Origin: JAPPLB01 sp965208945
GTDB taxonomy: Bacteria > Acidobacteriota > Terriglobia > Bryobacterales > UBA6623
DNA: 64,000 bases
Assembly: GCA_965208945.1 (NCBI GenBank)
Contig: OZ242366.1
Coordinates: 2,356,001-2,420,000 of the forward strand
Direction: 5' to 3'
This document shows, piece after piece, positions 1 to 8,532 of the stretch. Below the pieces are notes generated by a model. That model was not told the DNA's origin. It was given only the letters and a program-made list of their open reading frames with translations, and did not search any database. Numbering within the stretch: position 1 is the first letter of the stretch; every line of letters starts with the position of its first letter. The position numbers and the translations under genes were made by a program.

Positions 1-344
1 GTGGCCGAGTCGCCGTAATAACCATCCAACTGAACTCCGATATCGACTTTCACAATGTCGCCGTCACGAAGAACGCGCTTCGCCGAGGGAACCCCGTGAA
101 CCACCTCCTGATTGATCGAAGTGCACAGCACACACGGAAACCGCCGGCCCGCGGCCGGCACATAGTAACCTTTGAACGCCGCCCGAGCACCCGCCTCCTT
201 GATGCGCCGCTCGGCCACGGTCTCCAGATCCAGAGTGGTGACCCCCGGCTCGACGAGCTTTGACAATTCATCCAGAATCCGCCATACGAGCATGCCGCTC
301 TGCCGCATTTTCGCCAGTTCAGACGGACTCTTACGGATGATCAT
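1..344 (-). CDS. map: Methionine aminopeptidase, type I (partial, cut by window edge)
   Basis: The reverse strand from 344 reads MIIRKSPSELAKMRQSGMLV and continues in frame to the window edge (about 114 codons, no stop), so only the N-terminal part is present. The N-terminal helix, the VVHGVPS stretch and the GDIVKVDIGVQLDGYYGDSA stretch, whose Asp residues belong to the metal site of the family, identify MetAP, which removes the initiator methionine from nascent proteins. The ATG lies inside the end of adk (14 nt overlap), so the two are probably translationally coupled. The last gene visible in the ribosomal block. Confidence 0.93.
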   Translation of the reverse strand, partial: MIIRKSPSELAKMRQSGMLVWRILDELSKLVEPGVTTLDLETVAERRIKEAGARAAFKGYYVPAAGRRFPCVLCTSINQEVVHGVPSAKRVLRDGDIVKVDIGVQLDGYYGDSA

Positions 345-1053
345 GCGACCCTTCTGCTTCCAGAATCTCAAAGATCTGCGCGCACACAACCTGCTCCGGT
401 TGCGTTCCGTCCACCTGATGAATCTTCTCGCCGGCGGACCGAAACACCTCGTATACCGGCACGGTCTCTTCCTGATAAAGGTGAACGCGTTTCTCGATAA
501 CTTCCGCTCTGTCGTCCGATCGGATCGTGAGCGGACGGTAACCGCATGCATCACAAACGTCGGGAACTTTCGGCGGGTTCGAATAGACGTTATAGATGGC
601 TCCACATTGAGCGCAGAGCCGTCGGCCCGTGATTCGTCTAACGGTCTCATTGTAACCGACTTGCACTTCGATGATCACGGGCCGGCAAGGCATGCGATCG
701 AGAATGCCCTGCAGCGCGCGCGCCTGGCAGGCCGTCCGCGGATAGCCATCCAACAAGAAACCCTCACGGCAATCCTTGCTGTCCAGCCGAGCTTTCACCA
801 ACTGATTCACCGTTTCGTCATCCACCAAGCGCCCGGCGGCCAGTGTCGCCTCCACCTTCTTCCCCAGGCTCGAACCCGAACCGACCTCCTCGCGGATGAT
901 GTCTCCCGTCGAGATCTGCGGAATCCGGTAATGCGCCGTGATCTTTCGTGCTTGCGTCCCTTTACCCGCGCCGGGCGAGCCGAACAGGATAATCGCCCTG
1001 ACAGCTTCCTTCATGGGGGGACTGATCGTCGCGGGCACCCTCGCAGTCGCCAC
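331..1053 (-). CDS. adk: Adenylate kinase, zinc-finger lid form
   Basis: 240 residues; catalyses ATP + AMP to 2 ADP. The P-loop GSPGAGKGT lies near residue 26, followed by the AMP-binding STGDIIREE stretch and the LLDGYPRT motif. The lid carries two CxxC pairs (CAQC and CDAC), so this is the long, zinc-binding type. The GTG start at 1053 has AGGAG 8-10 nt upstream, 12 nt after the secY stop; an ATG at residue 14 is a less likely alternative. Part of the spc-type gene order secY-adk-map. Confidence 0.95.
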   Translation of the reverse strand: MATARVPATISPPMKEAVRAIILFGSPGAGKGTQARKITAHYRIPQISTGDIIREEVGSGSSLGKKVEATLAAGRLVDDETVNQLVKARLDSKDCREGFLLDGYPRTACQARALQGILDRMPCRPVIIEVQVGYNETVRRITGRRLCAQCGAIYNVYSNPPKVPDVCDACGYRPLTIRSDDRAEVIEKRVHLYQEETVPVYEVFRSAGEKIHQVDGTQPEQVVCAQIFEILEAEGSHDHP

Positions 1054-1065
1054 GGCTAAAGTCTC

Positions 1066-2453
1066 CTAGCCAAACGAGCGCCTCCCCCGGATCCTCCCCG
1101 CACGGGGCGTAAATCCTTCATAGTGGCGCATGATGAGTTGTGCTTCGATTTGATTGATGGTGTCCATCGCAACTCCAATCACAATCAGAAGCGAGGTGCC
1201 GCCGAAATAGAAGTTCACGTTCAAGCCGTCGAGAACCCAGCGCGGAAAAGTCGCATCCGCCCAATTTCCGATGAACGGCAGGTGGTGAACCCTCGCTCCG
1301 GCGATCAACAGGTCGGGGATCACGGAAATGAGCGCAAGGTACAGCCCGCCGACCATGGTGATCTTGGTCAGGATTTCATTGATGTGGTCCGCCGTGGGTT
1401 TCCCGGAGCGGATACCCGGCACAAACCCGCCGTACTTGCGCATGTTGTCGGCGACTTCGGTCGGGTTGAAGATGATCGAGACATAGAAGAAACAGAAGAA
1501 TACGATGCCCAGCACGTACAGCAGCTCGTAGAGCGGCTCGCCATAGGAGATGGGCTCGAGGAGCTGCGTCAGATACGGGCTGTCTTGCACGACCAGACCC
1601 AAGGTCTGCGGGAAGGCCAGAATCGACGAGGCGAAGATGACGGGATCACACCGCCGGAGTTGACCTTCAGCGGCAAGTGCGTGGATTGCCCCCCCATCAT
1701 CCTGCGGCCGACGATCCTCCGGGCGTACTGCACCGGAATCCGCCGTTCACCGCGCTCGACCAGCACGATGAAGGCCAGGATCACCACCATGAATCCCAGA
1801 ATGAGGAACAACTGGAACATGTTCCACTGCTGCGTGACGAACACGTTCTCGTAGATGTTCTGAAGCGCGCTCGGCAACCCGACGACGATGCCCGCGAAGA
1901 TGATCAGCGACATGCCGTTTCCGATCCCCCGCTCGGTGATCTGCTCGCCCAGCCACATGATGAAAGCCGTCCCGGTGGTGAGGGTAGTGATCGTCATCAC
2001 GACAAAGCCGAGCCCGGGCTCGTAGACCAGATTCTCGCTGCGCTGCAACCCGAACGCGATGCCCGCGGACTGCACAATACTCAGACCGATCGTCAAATAG
2101 CGCGTCCACTGAGTGATCTTACGCCGACCGAGTTCGCCTTCCTTCTGCAGTTTCTCGAGTGTGGGGATGACGACGGTCATCAATTGCAGGATGATCGACG
2201 CCGTGATGTAGGGCATGATGCCCAAGGCGAAGATCGTCAACTGCTCGAGCTGGCCGCCCGAGAACATGTTCATCAGGCCGAGCGCCGTGCCTGCCGCCGC
2301 CTCGAACATGCGCTGCAGCTCTTCGGTATTGACGCCCGGAGTGGGAATATGACCGCCGATGCGATAGACCGCCAGCAGACTCAGCGTAAAGAGAATCCTC
2401 TTGCGCAGATCGGGGATCTTAAAGACGTTGACGACGGCTTCGGCGAACTTCAT
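1066..2453 (-). CDS. secY: Protein translocase subunit SecY, frameshifted
   Basis: Central pore subunit of the Sec translocon. Residues 1-270 are read from 2453 (MKFAEAVVNVFKIPDLRKR, then the plug and membrane segments), but the frame is lost after VNSGGVIP near 1641. A second frame carries IFASSILAFPQTLGLVVQD and the rest of SecY to the TAG at 1066. Restoring one base at about 1640-1644 gives a normal ~462-residue SecY. Since secY is essential and usually single copy, a base lost in a short G/C run during sequencing or assembly is more likely than a real mutation. It follows rplO and precedes adk. Confidence 0.9.
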
Positions 2454-2456
2454 GAA

Positions 2457-2900
2457 TTACTTCTCGATGACGGTCGCCTTGCCGCCAGCGGCCTCGATCT
2501 TTTCGCGAGCCGAGGCCGTGAATCGATGAGCGGAAACGGATATGGCACGGCCGATGTCACCGTTTCCCAGGATCTTGAGTCCGTCTTTGAGCGACTTGAT
2601 GACGCCCTTTTCGACGAGACTGTCCGGTGTGAAGGCGTCTCCCTCGAGCTTTTCGAGGCGCGCGAGGTTGACGATCGCATGTTCCTTACGGAAGCGGTTG
2701 TGGAATCCGCGCTTGGGAACACGGCGGATCAGCGGCATCTGGCCGCCCTCGAATCCGCGCTTGCGTTTGTAGCCGCTACGCGATTTCTGACCTTTTTCGC
2801 CGCGGCCCGACGTTTTGCCAAAACCCGATCCCGGACCTCTCCCGATACGTTTGCGCTTCTGGGTCTGGCCGGCCGGGGGATGAAGACTACTCAGATTCAT
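2457..2900 (-). CDS. rplO: 50S ribosomal protein L15
   Basis: 147 residues, the family's usual length. The basic, glycine-rich N-terminus (residues about 16-50, with KRIGRGPGSGFGKTSGRGEK) is the extended rRNA-binding tail of L15; the globular C-terminal half ends AAGGKATVIEK. It starts within the last codons of rpmD (14 nt overlap) and stops 3 nt before secY, the standard L30-L15-SecY order of the spc operon. Confidence 0.97.
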   Translation of the reverse strand: MNLSSLHPPAGQTQKRKRIGRGPGSGFGKTSGRGEKGQKSRSGYKRKRGFEGGQMPLIRRVPKRGFHNRFRKEHAIVNLARLEKLEGDAFTPDSLVEKGVIKSLKDGLKILGNGDIGRAISVSAHRFTASAREKIEAAGGKATVIEK

Positions 2901-3075
2901 TCGTCACCTCGACCATGTGCGGGATCTTGCGCACCATACCCCACGTCGCTTCGTTGTCGGGACGCTTGACCGTTTGATTGATGCGCCGCAGTCCCAAGCC
3001 CTTCACCACCTTCTTCAGCTTGCCCGGAATGGCGATCGGGCTCCGGATCAAGCGAATCTTCAGCACTCTCGACAT
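2887..3075 (-). CDS. rpmD: 50S ribosomal protein L30
   Basis: 62 residues. The N-terminal KIRLIRSPIAIPGKLKKVVK followed by GLGLRRINQTVKRPDN is the L30 signature, including the LGLR turn that contacts 23S rRNA. It lies between rpsE (12 nt gap) and rplO (14 nt overlap), as expected in bacteria that keep L30. Confidence 0.96.
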   Translation of the reverse strand: MSRVLKIRLIRSPIAIPGKLKKVVKGLGLRRINQTVKRPDNEATWGMVRKIPHMVEVTNESE

Positions 3076-3087
3076 CGTTCCTTCCCG

Positions 3088-3609
3088 CTACGCACTCAGG
3101 TCCAAACCACGCAGGGCGGCCATTTCCTGCTCGTCCCTCAACTGCAGCAGCGCCGCGAAAGTCGCCTTGACCACGTTATGCGGATTCTTCGTGCCGATCG
3201 ATTTCGTCAGCACGTTCTGGATTCCGGCCGCTTCCATCACCGCCCTCACCGCTCCGCCGGCGATGGTGCCCTTGCCTTCGCGGGCGGGCTTCAACAAGAC
3301 CTGACCCGCGCCGAACCGTCCCACGACCTGATGTGGAATCGTATGCTCCAACGTATGCACCTTCACGAGGTTCTTCTTGGCCTTCTCGATCGCCTTACGA
3401 ATCGCGGAAGGAACTTCCTTTGCCTTGCCCTTGGCGAATCCGACAATATGCTTTTCCGGATCGCCGACCACGACGAGCGCGGCGAAACTGAGATTCTTGC
3501 CGCCCTTCACCACCTTGGTGACACGATTGATCGAGACAACCTGGTCCTTCAAATTCAACTCTTGCGTGTCCGCTTCGAGAAGCCGCCGTCGAGTGAGTTC
3601 AGCTTTCAT
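3088..3609 (-). CDS. rpsE: 30S ribosomal protein S5
   Basis: 173 residues. The double-stranded-RNA-binding-like N-terminal domain contains VVKGGKNLSFAALVVVGD, and the C-terminal domain has TIPHQVVGRFGAGQVLLKPA and the GTIAGGAVRAV stretch. S5 sits at the mRNA entry site and affects decoding fidelity. The first residues (MKAELTRRRLLEADTQELN) vary in the family, so the exact start is slightly uncertain. Downstream of rplR and upstream of rpmD in the spc order. Confidence 0.97.
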   Translation of the reverse strand: MKAELTRRRLLEADTQELNLKDQVVSINRVTKVVKGGKNLSFAALVVVGDPEKHIVGFAKGKAKEVPSAIRKAIEKAKKNLVKVHTLEHTIPHQVVGRFGAGQVLLKPAREGKGTIAGGAVRAVMEAAGIQNVLTKSIGTKNPHNVVKATFAALLQLRDEQEMAALRGLDLSA

Positions 3610-3657
3610 ATGCTCAGCAAATGCTTTCCCGAGGGAACGTCCGGGGACGCCGCCTCG

Positions 3658-4020
3658 TTAGAATTCCAACCCCGCTTCCCGAGCTGCTTCGGCGAGGGCC
3701 TTCACCCGTCCGTGGAAACGATGCCCGCCACGATCGAAAACGACCTGCCTGATGCCGGCCTTGGAGGCTCTCTGGGCAATCAGCTTGCCGATCTCGGTCG
3801 CCGCATCGACCGTGCCACCCTTTTGAACCGGCCCGTCTCTCTCCACCGAGCTTGCCGACACAAGAGTCCTTCCGGTCGAATCGTCGATGACCTGGGTGTA
3901 GATATGCCGGAGCGAGCGGAATACCGCCAAGCGCGGCCGATCGATGGTGCCGCGCAGGTTCTTGCGGATCCGCTTGTGGACCTGCACGCGGCTCCGAGAT
4001 CGAGGTTTGGGACTATACAT
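3658..4020 (-). CDS. rplR: 50S ribosomal protein L18
   Basis: 120 residues, typical for bacterial L18, which binds 5S rRNA. The basic N-terminus is followed by RPRLAVFRSLRHIYTQVIDD, and the C-terminus contains VVFDRGGHRFHGRVKALAEA, the family's conserved end. It lies 12 nt after rplF and 48 nt before rpsE. Confidence 0.97.
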   Translation of the reverse strand: MYSPKPRSRSRVQVHKRIRKNLRGTIDRPRLAVFRSLRHIYTQVIDDSTGRTLVSASSVERDGPVQKGGTVDAATEIGKLIAQRASKAGIRQVVFDRGGHRFHGRVKALAEAAREAGLEF

Positions 4021-4032
4021 CGTCGATGCTCC

Positions 4033-4575
4033 CTAGGCGGACGCCGTCACGCCGGCTTTTCCTTCCTTCTTCCGCAGGACTTCTCCTTCGTAGCGAATCC
4101 CTTTGTTCTTGTACGGTTCAGGCGGACGCAGGGCGCGAATGTTCGCCGCCGTCTGGCCCACCAACTGCCGGTCGCTACCGGTCACGGTGATCTTTGTCTG
4201 GTTCTCAACCTTGATGTCGATCCCATTGGGCATCAGAAACTCGATCGTGTGTGAGTAGCCCAGGCTGAAAATCACGACACGCCCGGCGACCTGCGCGCGG
4301 TATCCGATGCCGACGATCTCCAGTTTTTTGGTAAACCCCGCCGTGACACCGGTAATTGCATTCTGCGCCAGGCTGCGTGTCAGCCCGTGTAAAGCGGCGT
4401 GAGAGTCACGTCTGCGCCTGGCGGTAAGCACCCCATCGCTGAAGTCGAGTTCGATGCCCTCGGGGATGGGACAGGAAAGCTCTCCCTTCGGACCTTTGAC
4501 ATCGAGCCGGCCGGGGTGGATTTCGACCTTTGCCTCAGCGGGCACGCTGATCGGTTTGAGACCTACTCGCGACAT
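4033..4575 (-). CDS. rplF: 50S ribosomal protein L6
   Basis: 180 residues. MSRVGLKPISVPAEAKVEI is the classic L6 start; the C-terminal domain carries the conserved LRPPEPYKNKGIRYEGE signature, which contacts 23S rRNA helix 97 near the factor-binding site. It sits 6 nt after rpsH and 12 nt before rplR. Confidence 0.97.
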   Translation of the reverse strand: MSRVGLKPISVPAEAKVEIHPGRLDVKGPKGELSCPIPEGIELDFSDGVLTARRRRDSHAALHGLTRSLAQNAITGVTAGFTKKLEIVGIGYRAQVAGRVVIFSLGYSHTIEFLMPNGIDIKVENQTKITVTGSDRQLVGQTAANIRALRPPEPYKNKGIRYEGEVLRKKEGKAGVTASA

Positions 4576-4581
4576 AAGCGC

Positions 4582-4977
4582 CTAATAAATGCTGCAGACG
4601 ATTTCTCCGCCTACTCCCTTCTTTCGAGCCTGCGCCCCGGTCATCACGCCGGCGGAGGTGCTCAGGATATTGACGCCCATGCCTCCGATAACGCGCGGCA
4701 CTTCTTTCGAGCTGACGAAGACACGCCGGCCCGGTTTTGACACGCGCTCGATCCTGCTGATCACGGGACGCATATCGGGAGCGTACTTGAGATATGCCTT
4801 GATTGTCGTTTTGCTGCCTTCCTTGGCGATGCGGTAGTTGGTGATATAGCCTTCTTCTTTCAGGATCCGCACGATCTCGATCTTGAGTTTGGACGCCGGG
4901 ATCTCGACCTTGGAGTGGCGCGCGACCATCGCGTTACGGATGCGGGTCAGCATGTCGGATACGGGATCTATCTGCAT
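4582..4977 (-). CDS. rpsH: 30S ribosomal protein S8
   Basis: 131 residues. DPVSDMLTRIRNAMVARHS at the N-terminus and the C-terminal STSAGVMTGAQARKKGVGGE are the two S8 signatures; S8 binds helix 21 of 16S rRNA. In E. coli S8 represses the spc operon by binding mRNA near rplE; no matching site was identified here. Immediately upstream of rplF. Confidence 0.97.
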   Translation of the reverse strand: MQIDPVSDMLTRIRNAMVARHSKVEIPASKLKIEIVRILKEEGYITNYRIAKEGSKTTIKAYLKYAPDMRPVISRIERVSKPGRRVFVSSKEVPRVIGGMGVNILSTSAGVMTGAQARKKGVGGEIVCSIY

Positions 4978-4995
4978 CGAATCACTCCTGCTACT

Positions 4996-5181
4996 TCACC
5001 AACTGCTCTTCACCACGCCCGGCAGATCGCCGCGCAGCGCCAACTCGCGGAAGCAGATACGACAAAGTCCGAACTTGCGGATGTAGCCGCGAGGGCGTCC
5101 GCAAAGCCAACAGCGATTGCGGCGGCGTCCTGCGTACTTGGGCTTCTTCAAATCCTTGGCGATTTTTGCCGTGGTCGCCAT
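4996..5181 (-). CDS. rpsN: 30S ribosomal protein S14, zinc-binding type
   Basis: 61 residues, the short type-Z S14. Two CxxC pairs (CWLC and CRIC) form the zinc ribbon, with RGYIRKFGLCRICFRELA the conserved core. The protein binds the head of the 30S subunit. It is the copy within the spc order, between rplE (21 nt) and rpsH (18 nt). A zinc-independent paralogue, common in other genomes, is not visible in this window. Confidence 0.97.
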   Translation of the reverse strand: MATTAKIAKDLKKPKYAGRRRNRCWLCGRPRGYIRKFGLCRICFRELALRGDLPGVVKSSW

Positions 5182-5202
5182 TGTGTTTTCCTCGTTTTCC
5201 CC

Positions 5203-5850
5203 TTAGTTGCCGAAAGGCATGCCCATGTGACGCAACAGCGAGAGCGATTCCGGATCTGTCCTGGCCGTTGTCACGATCGTAATGTTCATGCCTTTCATGT
5301 TGGCGACCTTGGCATAGTCGATTTCCGGGAAGACTACGTGCTCCTTCAGCCCCAGCGTGTAATTGCCGCGGCCGTCAAACGCCTTCGTCGATATGCCGCG
5401 GAAATCCCTCACGCGCGGCAGCCCGATGCTGATCAAGCGGTCCAGGAACTCATACATGCGGTCACCACGCAATGTCACGGCCACACCGATCGGCATACCT
5501 TCCCGCACCTTGAAGGCAGCGATCGACTTGCGAGCCCTGGTGATGACCGGCCTTTGCCCGGCTATGGCGCCGAGTTCGGCGACTGCCGCATCAAGGACAC
5601 GAACGTTCTGGGTAGCTTCCCCCATGCCCATGTTGATCTTGATCATTGCGATCCGCGGAACGGCCATCGTGCTCGCATACTCGAACTCTTTCTGCAAGGC
5701 GGCGGCCACCTGGTCGCGGTAGTGAAGCTTGAGCCGCGGCGGCGGAATCTCGCGCGGAGGACTGAGTTCGGATTTCGCTCGGCCATTCATGCCGCCGTCC
5801 GACCTTTTCGCTTTCCGAGCCGGCGCAGGGTCTTTCCTTGCTTTCGCCAT
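5203..5850 (-). CDS. rplE: 50S ribosomal protein L5 with N-terminal extension
   Basis: 215 residues, against about 180 for most L5 proteins. The recognisable L5 begins near residue 41 (LKLHYRDQVAAALQKEF) and runs through VPRIAMIKINMGMGEA, RAKSIAAFKVREG-like segments and LPRVRDFRGISTKAFDGRGN. The extra ~38 residues are basic and proline-rich. An internal ATG at residue 21 is a possible alternative start, but the first ATG is 3 nt after rplX, which fits the tight packing. L5 binds 5S rRNA and contacts P-site tRNA. Confidence 0.96.
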   Translation of the reverse strand: MAKARKDPAPARKAKRSDGGMNGRAKSELSPPREIPPPRLKLHYRDQVAAALQKEFEYASTMAVPRIAMIKINMGMGEATQNVRVLDAAVAELGAIAGQRPVITRARKSIAAFKVREGMPIGVAVTLRGDRMYEFLDRLISIGLPRVRDFRGISTKAFDGRGNYTLGLKEHVVFPEIDYAKVANMKGMNITIVTTARTDPESLSLLRHMGMPFGN

Positions 5851-5853
5851 CTC

Positions 5854-6201
5854 TTACTTCTTCTCCAACGGAGCGCCCTCGCGCACATCAACCCGCATGC
5901 GGACACCGTCGTCGTCGACATGCGTTGCGATCCGCGTGGGCCGGCCGTCAGCGGTAATGATCATCACGTTCGAAATGTGAAGCATCGACTCTCGCTCCGC
6001 CACTCCGCCCTTGATCTGCCGCTGCGGGTTCGGCTTGACGTGCTCTTTGATCTTCTGCACATCCTCGACAAGAATCCGCCCTCGCCGCCGGTCCACTTGA
6101 AGGACACGGCCCTGCTTGCCCTTGTCTTTTCCCGCGATCACCTGGACCACGTCGTTCTTGCGGATCTTCGTCTTGACCCGTCGCTGAAGTGCGCCTCGCA
6201 T
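5854..6201 (-). CDS. rplX: 50S ribosomal protein L24
   Basis: 115 residues. The KOW motif (KNDVVQVIAGKDKGKQGRVL) lies at residues about 15-35, followed by HVKPNPQRQIKGGVAERE, the conserved loop of L24, an early assembly initiator of the 50S subunit. The start could be residue 1 or a few residues in. Lies 30 nt after rplN and 3 nt before rplE. Confidence 0.96.
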   Translation of the reverse strand: MRGALQRRVKTKIRKNDVVQVIAGKDKGKQGRVLQVDRRRGRILVEDVQKIKEHVKPNPQRQIKGGVAERESMLHISNVMIITADGRPTRIATHVDDDGVRMRVDVREGAPLEKK

Positions 6202-6231
6202 GTTCGTCCGTCCCGAGCTTTGATCTCCGCC

Positions 6232-6600
6232 TTACAGCACTTCCGGCGCCAGCGAGACAATTTTCATGAATCGCTTCTCGCGCAATTCGCGAGCCACGGG
6301 TCCGAAAACGCGCGTCCCAACCGGCTCCCCCAATTCATTCACCAGCACCGCCGCATTGGTGTCGAAGCGGATGTAAGTGCCATCTTTACGGCGCGATTCC
6401 TTGCGCATTCGTACGACGACCGCACGGACAACCGAGCCTTTCTTCACATTCGACTCCGGAGCTGCTTCCTGCACCGAGGCCATGACGATATCGCCCAGGC
6501 CGGCCTTCGGTCCCGTGGAGCCACCACGCGGGCCAATGCAGCGCAGTCGCCGCGCGCCGGAATTGTCGGCGACCTCCAACTTCGTCTGCATGCCGATCAT
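6232..6600 (-). CDS. rplN: 50S ribosomal protein L14
   Basis: 122 residues, exactly the family size. MIGMQTKLEVADNSGARRL is the L14 start and the C-terminus reads KIVSLAPEVL. L14 lies at the subunit interface and forms bridge B8. Placed between rpsQ (33 nt) and rplX (30 nt) in canonical order. Confidence 0.97.
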   Translation of the reverse strand: MIGMQTKLEVADNSGARRLRCIGPRGGSTGPKAGLGDIVMASVQEAAPESNVKKGSVVRAVVVRMRKESRRKDGTYIRFDTNAAVLVNELGEPVGTRVFGPVARELREKRFMKIVSLAPEVL

Positions 6601-6633
6601 GTCAATCTGCTCCTGGACCGCACCCCGAGCCGC

Positions 6634-6903
6634 TTAGCCCGCCCTCCAAAGAACTTCTTCCAAGCGCCAGCGTTTGAGCTTGCTGAGCGGGCGGGATTCC
6701 ACGATCCGGACGTGATCCCCCGGCCGTGCTGCGCCGTTTTCGTCGTGGGCGTAGAACTTCTTCTTGCGAGTCACGACGCGCCGGTACAGCGGATGGGGAA
6801 CCCGCCGACTGACCTCAACGACGGCCGTCTTGGGCATCCTGGACTGGACAACAATACCGATCTTCCGGTTCTTGGGTCCCTTGTTTTCCGTCGATTCCGC
6901 CAT
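6634..6903 (-). CDS. rpsQ: 30S ribosomal protein S17
   Basis: 89 residues, OB-fold 16S rRNA-binding protein. Family stretches are RKIGIVVQSRMPKTAVVEV, HPLYRRVVTRKKKFYAHDE, and the C-terminal GDHVRIVESRPLSKLKRWRL. It starts 2 nt after rpmC, so rpmC-rpsQ translation is probably coupled. Confidence 0.97.
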   Translation of the reverse strand: MAESTENKGPKNRKIGIVVQSRMPKTAVVEVSRRVPHPLYRRVVTRKKKFYAHDENGAARPGDHVRIVESRPLSKLKRWRLEEVLWRAG

Positions 6904-6905
6904 GG

Positions 6906-7112
6906 CTAGGTTCCTTGCTCCGCCGCGAGGGCCTTCTCCTGACGAACGGTCAGCAGCCGCGCCAAGTCCTTGCGGAGCGCGCGGTACTTCTTGAGTCCGT
7001 CGGCCTGCCCCATTCCCAACTGAAAGCGCAGCCGGAACATTTGTTCGCGCATCTCGTTCTCTTTCGCGGCCAGCTCTTCGAGGTCCAGCTCGCGGATCTC
7101 TTCCGCCCTCAT
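6906..7112 (-). CDS. rpmC: 50S ribosomal protein L29
   Basis: 68 residues, two-helix protein near the exit tunnel. RAEEIRELDLEELAAKENEM and the following FRLRFQLGMGQ plus YRALRKDLARLLTV are diagnostic. Its start overlaps the rplP stop by 4 nt (ATGA-type junction), and it ends 2 nt before rpsQ. Confidence 0.97.
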   Translation of the reverse strand: MRAEEIRELDLEELAAKENEMREQMFRLRFQLGMGQADGLKKYRALRKDLARLLTVRQEKALAAEQGT

Positions 7113-7531
7113 ACCAGCGCTCCCGAACTACGGCTCACGAAGCGGGTCGGCAGCGGCAGCTTATGCGAAGCGAGCTGCATCGCGCGCTGCGCCAAGTCCT
7201 CCGGCACGCCTTCCATCTCGAACAGTATCCGCCCCGGCCGGACCACCGCTACCCACTGCTCCGGCGCGCCTTTGCCCTTGCCCATTCGGGTTTCGGCGGG
7301 TTTCTTCGTGATGGGCTTGTCCGGAAAAATCCGAATCCACAACTTGCCGCCTCGCTTGATGTGCCGCATCATGGCGACACGCGCCGCTTCGATCTGCCGG
7401 TCCGTGATCCAGCCCGCCTTTTCGACCTTGAGGCCGTAGTCGCCGAAGGAAAGCGACGAGCCGCGCCAAGCCTTGCCACGGCGCTTGCCGCGCTGGACCT
7501 TGCGGTACTTGACTTTCTTTGGCATCAACAT
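7109..7531 (-). CDS. rplP: 50S ribosomal protein L16
   Basis: 140 residues. MLMPKKVKYRKVQRGKRRGK begins the protein; KLWIRIFPDKPITKKPAETR and GKGKGAPEQWVAVVRPGRIL are the L16 signatures, including the MGKGKGAPE loop close to the peptidyl transferase centre and A-site tRNA. MPKKVKYRKV (residue 3) is the usual N-terminus, so the start could be two codons later. Between rpsC and rpmC. Confidence 0.97.
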   Translation of the reverse strand: MLMPKKVKYRKVQRGKRRGKAWRGSSLSFGDYGLKVEKAGWITDRQIEAARVAMMRHIKRGGKLWIRIFPDKPITKKPAETRMGKGKGAPEQWVAVVRPGRILFEMEGVPEDLAQRAMQLASHKLPLPTRFVSRSSGALV

Positions 7532-7564
7532 GGCGTTACTCCTCTTATCCGGTTACGGGGGCAA

Positions 7565-8506
7565 TCAGGTTTCCGAAAGCTTGTCCTCCGTATCCGGTTC
7601 AGGGCCGGCTTCGGTGGCCGCGGCTTCAGTGGCGTCATCTTTTGCCGGCTCTTCGGCAGCGGGATCACCGATCAAGGGCGGCTTGACGGGAGCCGTCGCG
7701 CCTTCCACGGGAGCAGGCGGCGGCGTTGGCGGAGCGGGCACGGTTTCCTGCTGGGTGCGATCGACCGTGCGCGAAGCGCGAATCCTCTCACGCTCGCGCT
7801 CGGCGGCGGAGCGCGCTTCGCGTCGCCGGGCCGGCTCGAGTTCGCCCTTCATACCGCTGGCGGCCAGCGTCTGCGCCCGAGTGTCGATAATCTCGCCGCG
7901 GTACATCCAACACTTGACGCCGATTACACCGTACGTCGTGTGCGCTTCACTGAAGCCGTAATCGATGTCGGCCCGCAACGTTTGCAGAGGCAACCGCCCT
8001 TGCAGATACCATTCGGTCCGCGCGATTTCGTGACCGTTCAGACGGCCCGCCACCCAGATCTTGATCCCCCTGCAGCCGAATCGCAGCGCCGAGTCGACGG
8101 CTTTGCGCATCGCCCGCCGAAACGCAACGCGTTTCTCGATCTGCAGGGCGACCGACTCCGACACCAATTGGGCATCCACCTCCGGGCGGTGCACTTCCTG
8201 AATGTCGATGTAGACTTCGCGCTGCGTCCGTTCCTGGATTTCGGACTTGAGTTTTTCGATTTCCGAGCCGCGCCGTCCGATGACGATGCCCGGGCGCGCC
8301 GTACGGATCGTGATCCGCAATTTATTGCCGGGCCGGTCGATCTCGACGGAACTGATGCCAGCCGCCTTCAAGCGCTTTCGCAGCGTGGTCTTAAGACGCA
8401 GATCCTCCTTGAGGAGATCGACATAGCCCTGCTTGGCAAACCAGCGGGAATTCCAGGTCTTGGTATAGCCCAACCGAAACCCGTAAGGATGTACTTTTTG
8501 GCCCAT
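7565..8506 (-). CDS. rpsC: 30S ribosomal protein S3 with long acidic/proline-rich tail
   Basis: 313 residues, against roughly 210-235 in most bacteria. MGQKVHPYGFRLGYTKTW is the standard start; the KH domain has the GIVIGRRGSEIEKL loop; the C-terminal domain contains GVKCWMYRGEI. After about residue 215 the chain becomes a low-complexity tail: first Arg/Glu-rich, then Pro/Ala-rich, then acidic (ending PDTEDKLSET). S3 forms the mRNA entry tunnel and has mRNA-unwinding activity, so the tail would project near the entry site. Confidence 0.96.
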   Translation of the reverse strand: MGQKVHPYGFRLGYTKTWNSRWFAKQGYVDLLKEDLRLKTTLRKRLKAAGISSVEIDRPGNKLRITIRTARPGIVIGRRGSEIEKLKSEIQERTQREVYIDIQEVHRPEVDAQLVSESVALQIEKRVAFRRAMRKAVDSALRFGCRGIKIWVAGRLNGHEIARTEWYLQGRLPLQTLRADIDYGFSEAHTTYGVIGVKCWMYRGEIIDTRAQTLAASGMKGELEPARRREARSAAERERERIRASRTVDRTQQETVPAPPTPPPAPVEGATAPVKPPLIGDPAAEEPAKDDATEAAATEAGPEPDTEDKLSET

Positions 8507-8532
8507 AGCGTGTCTGCTCTACTTGCCGGGAG

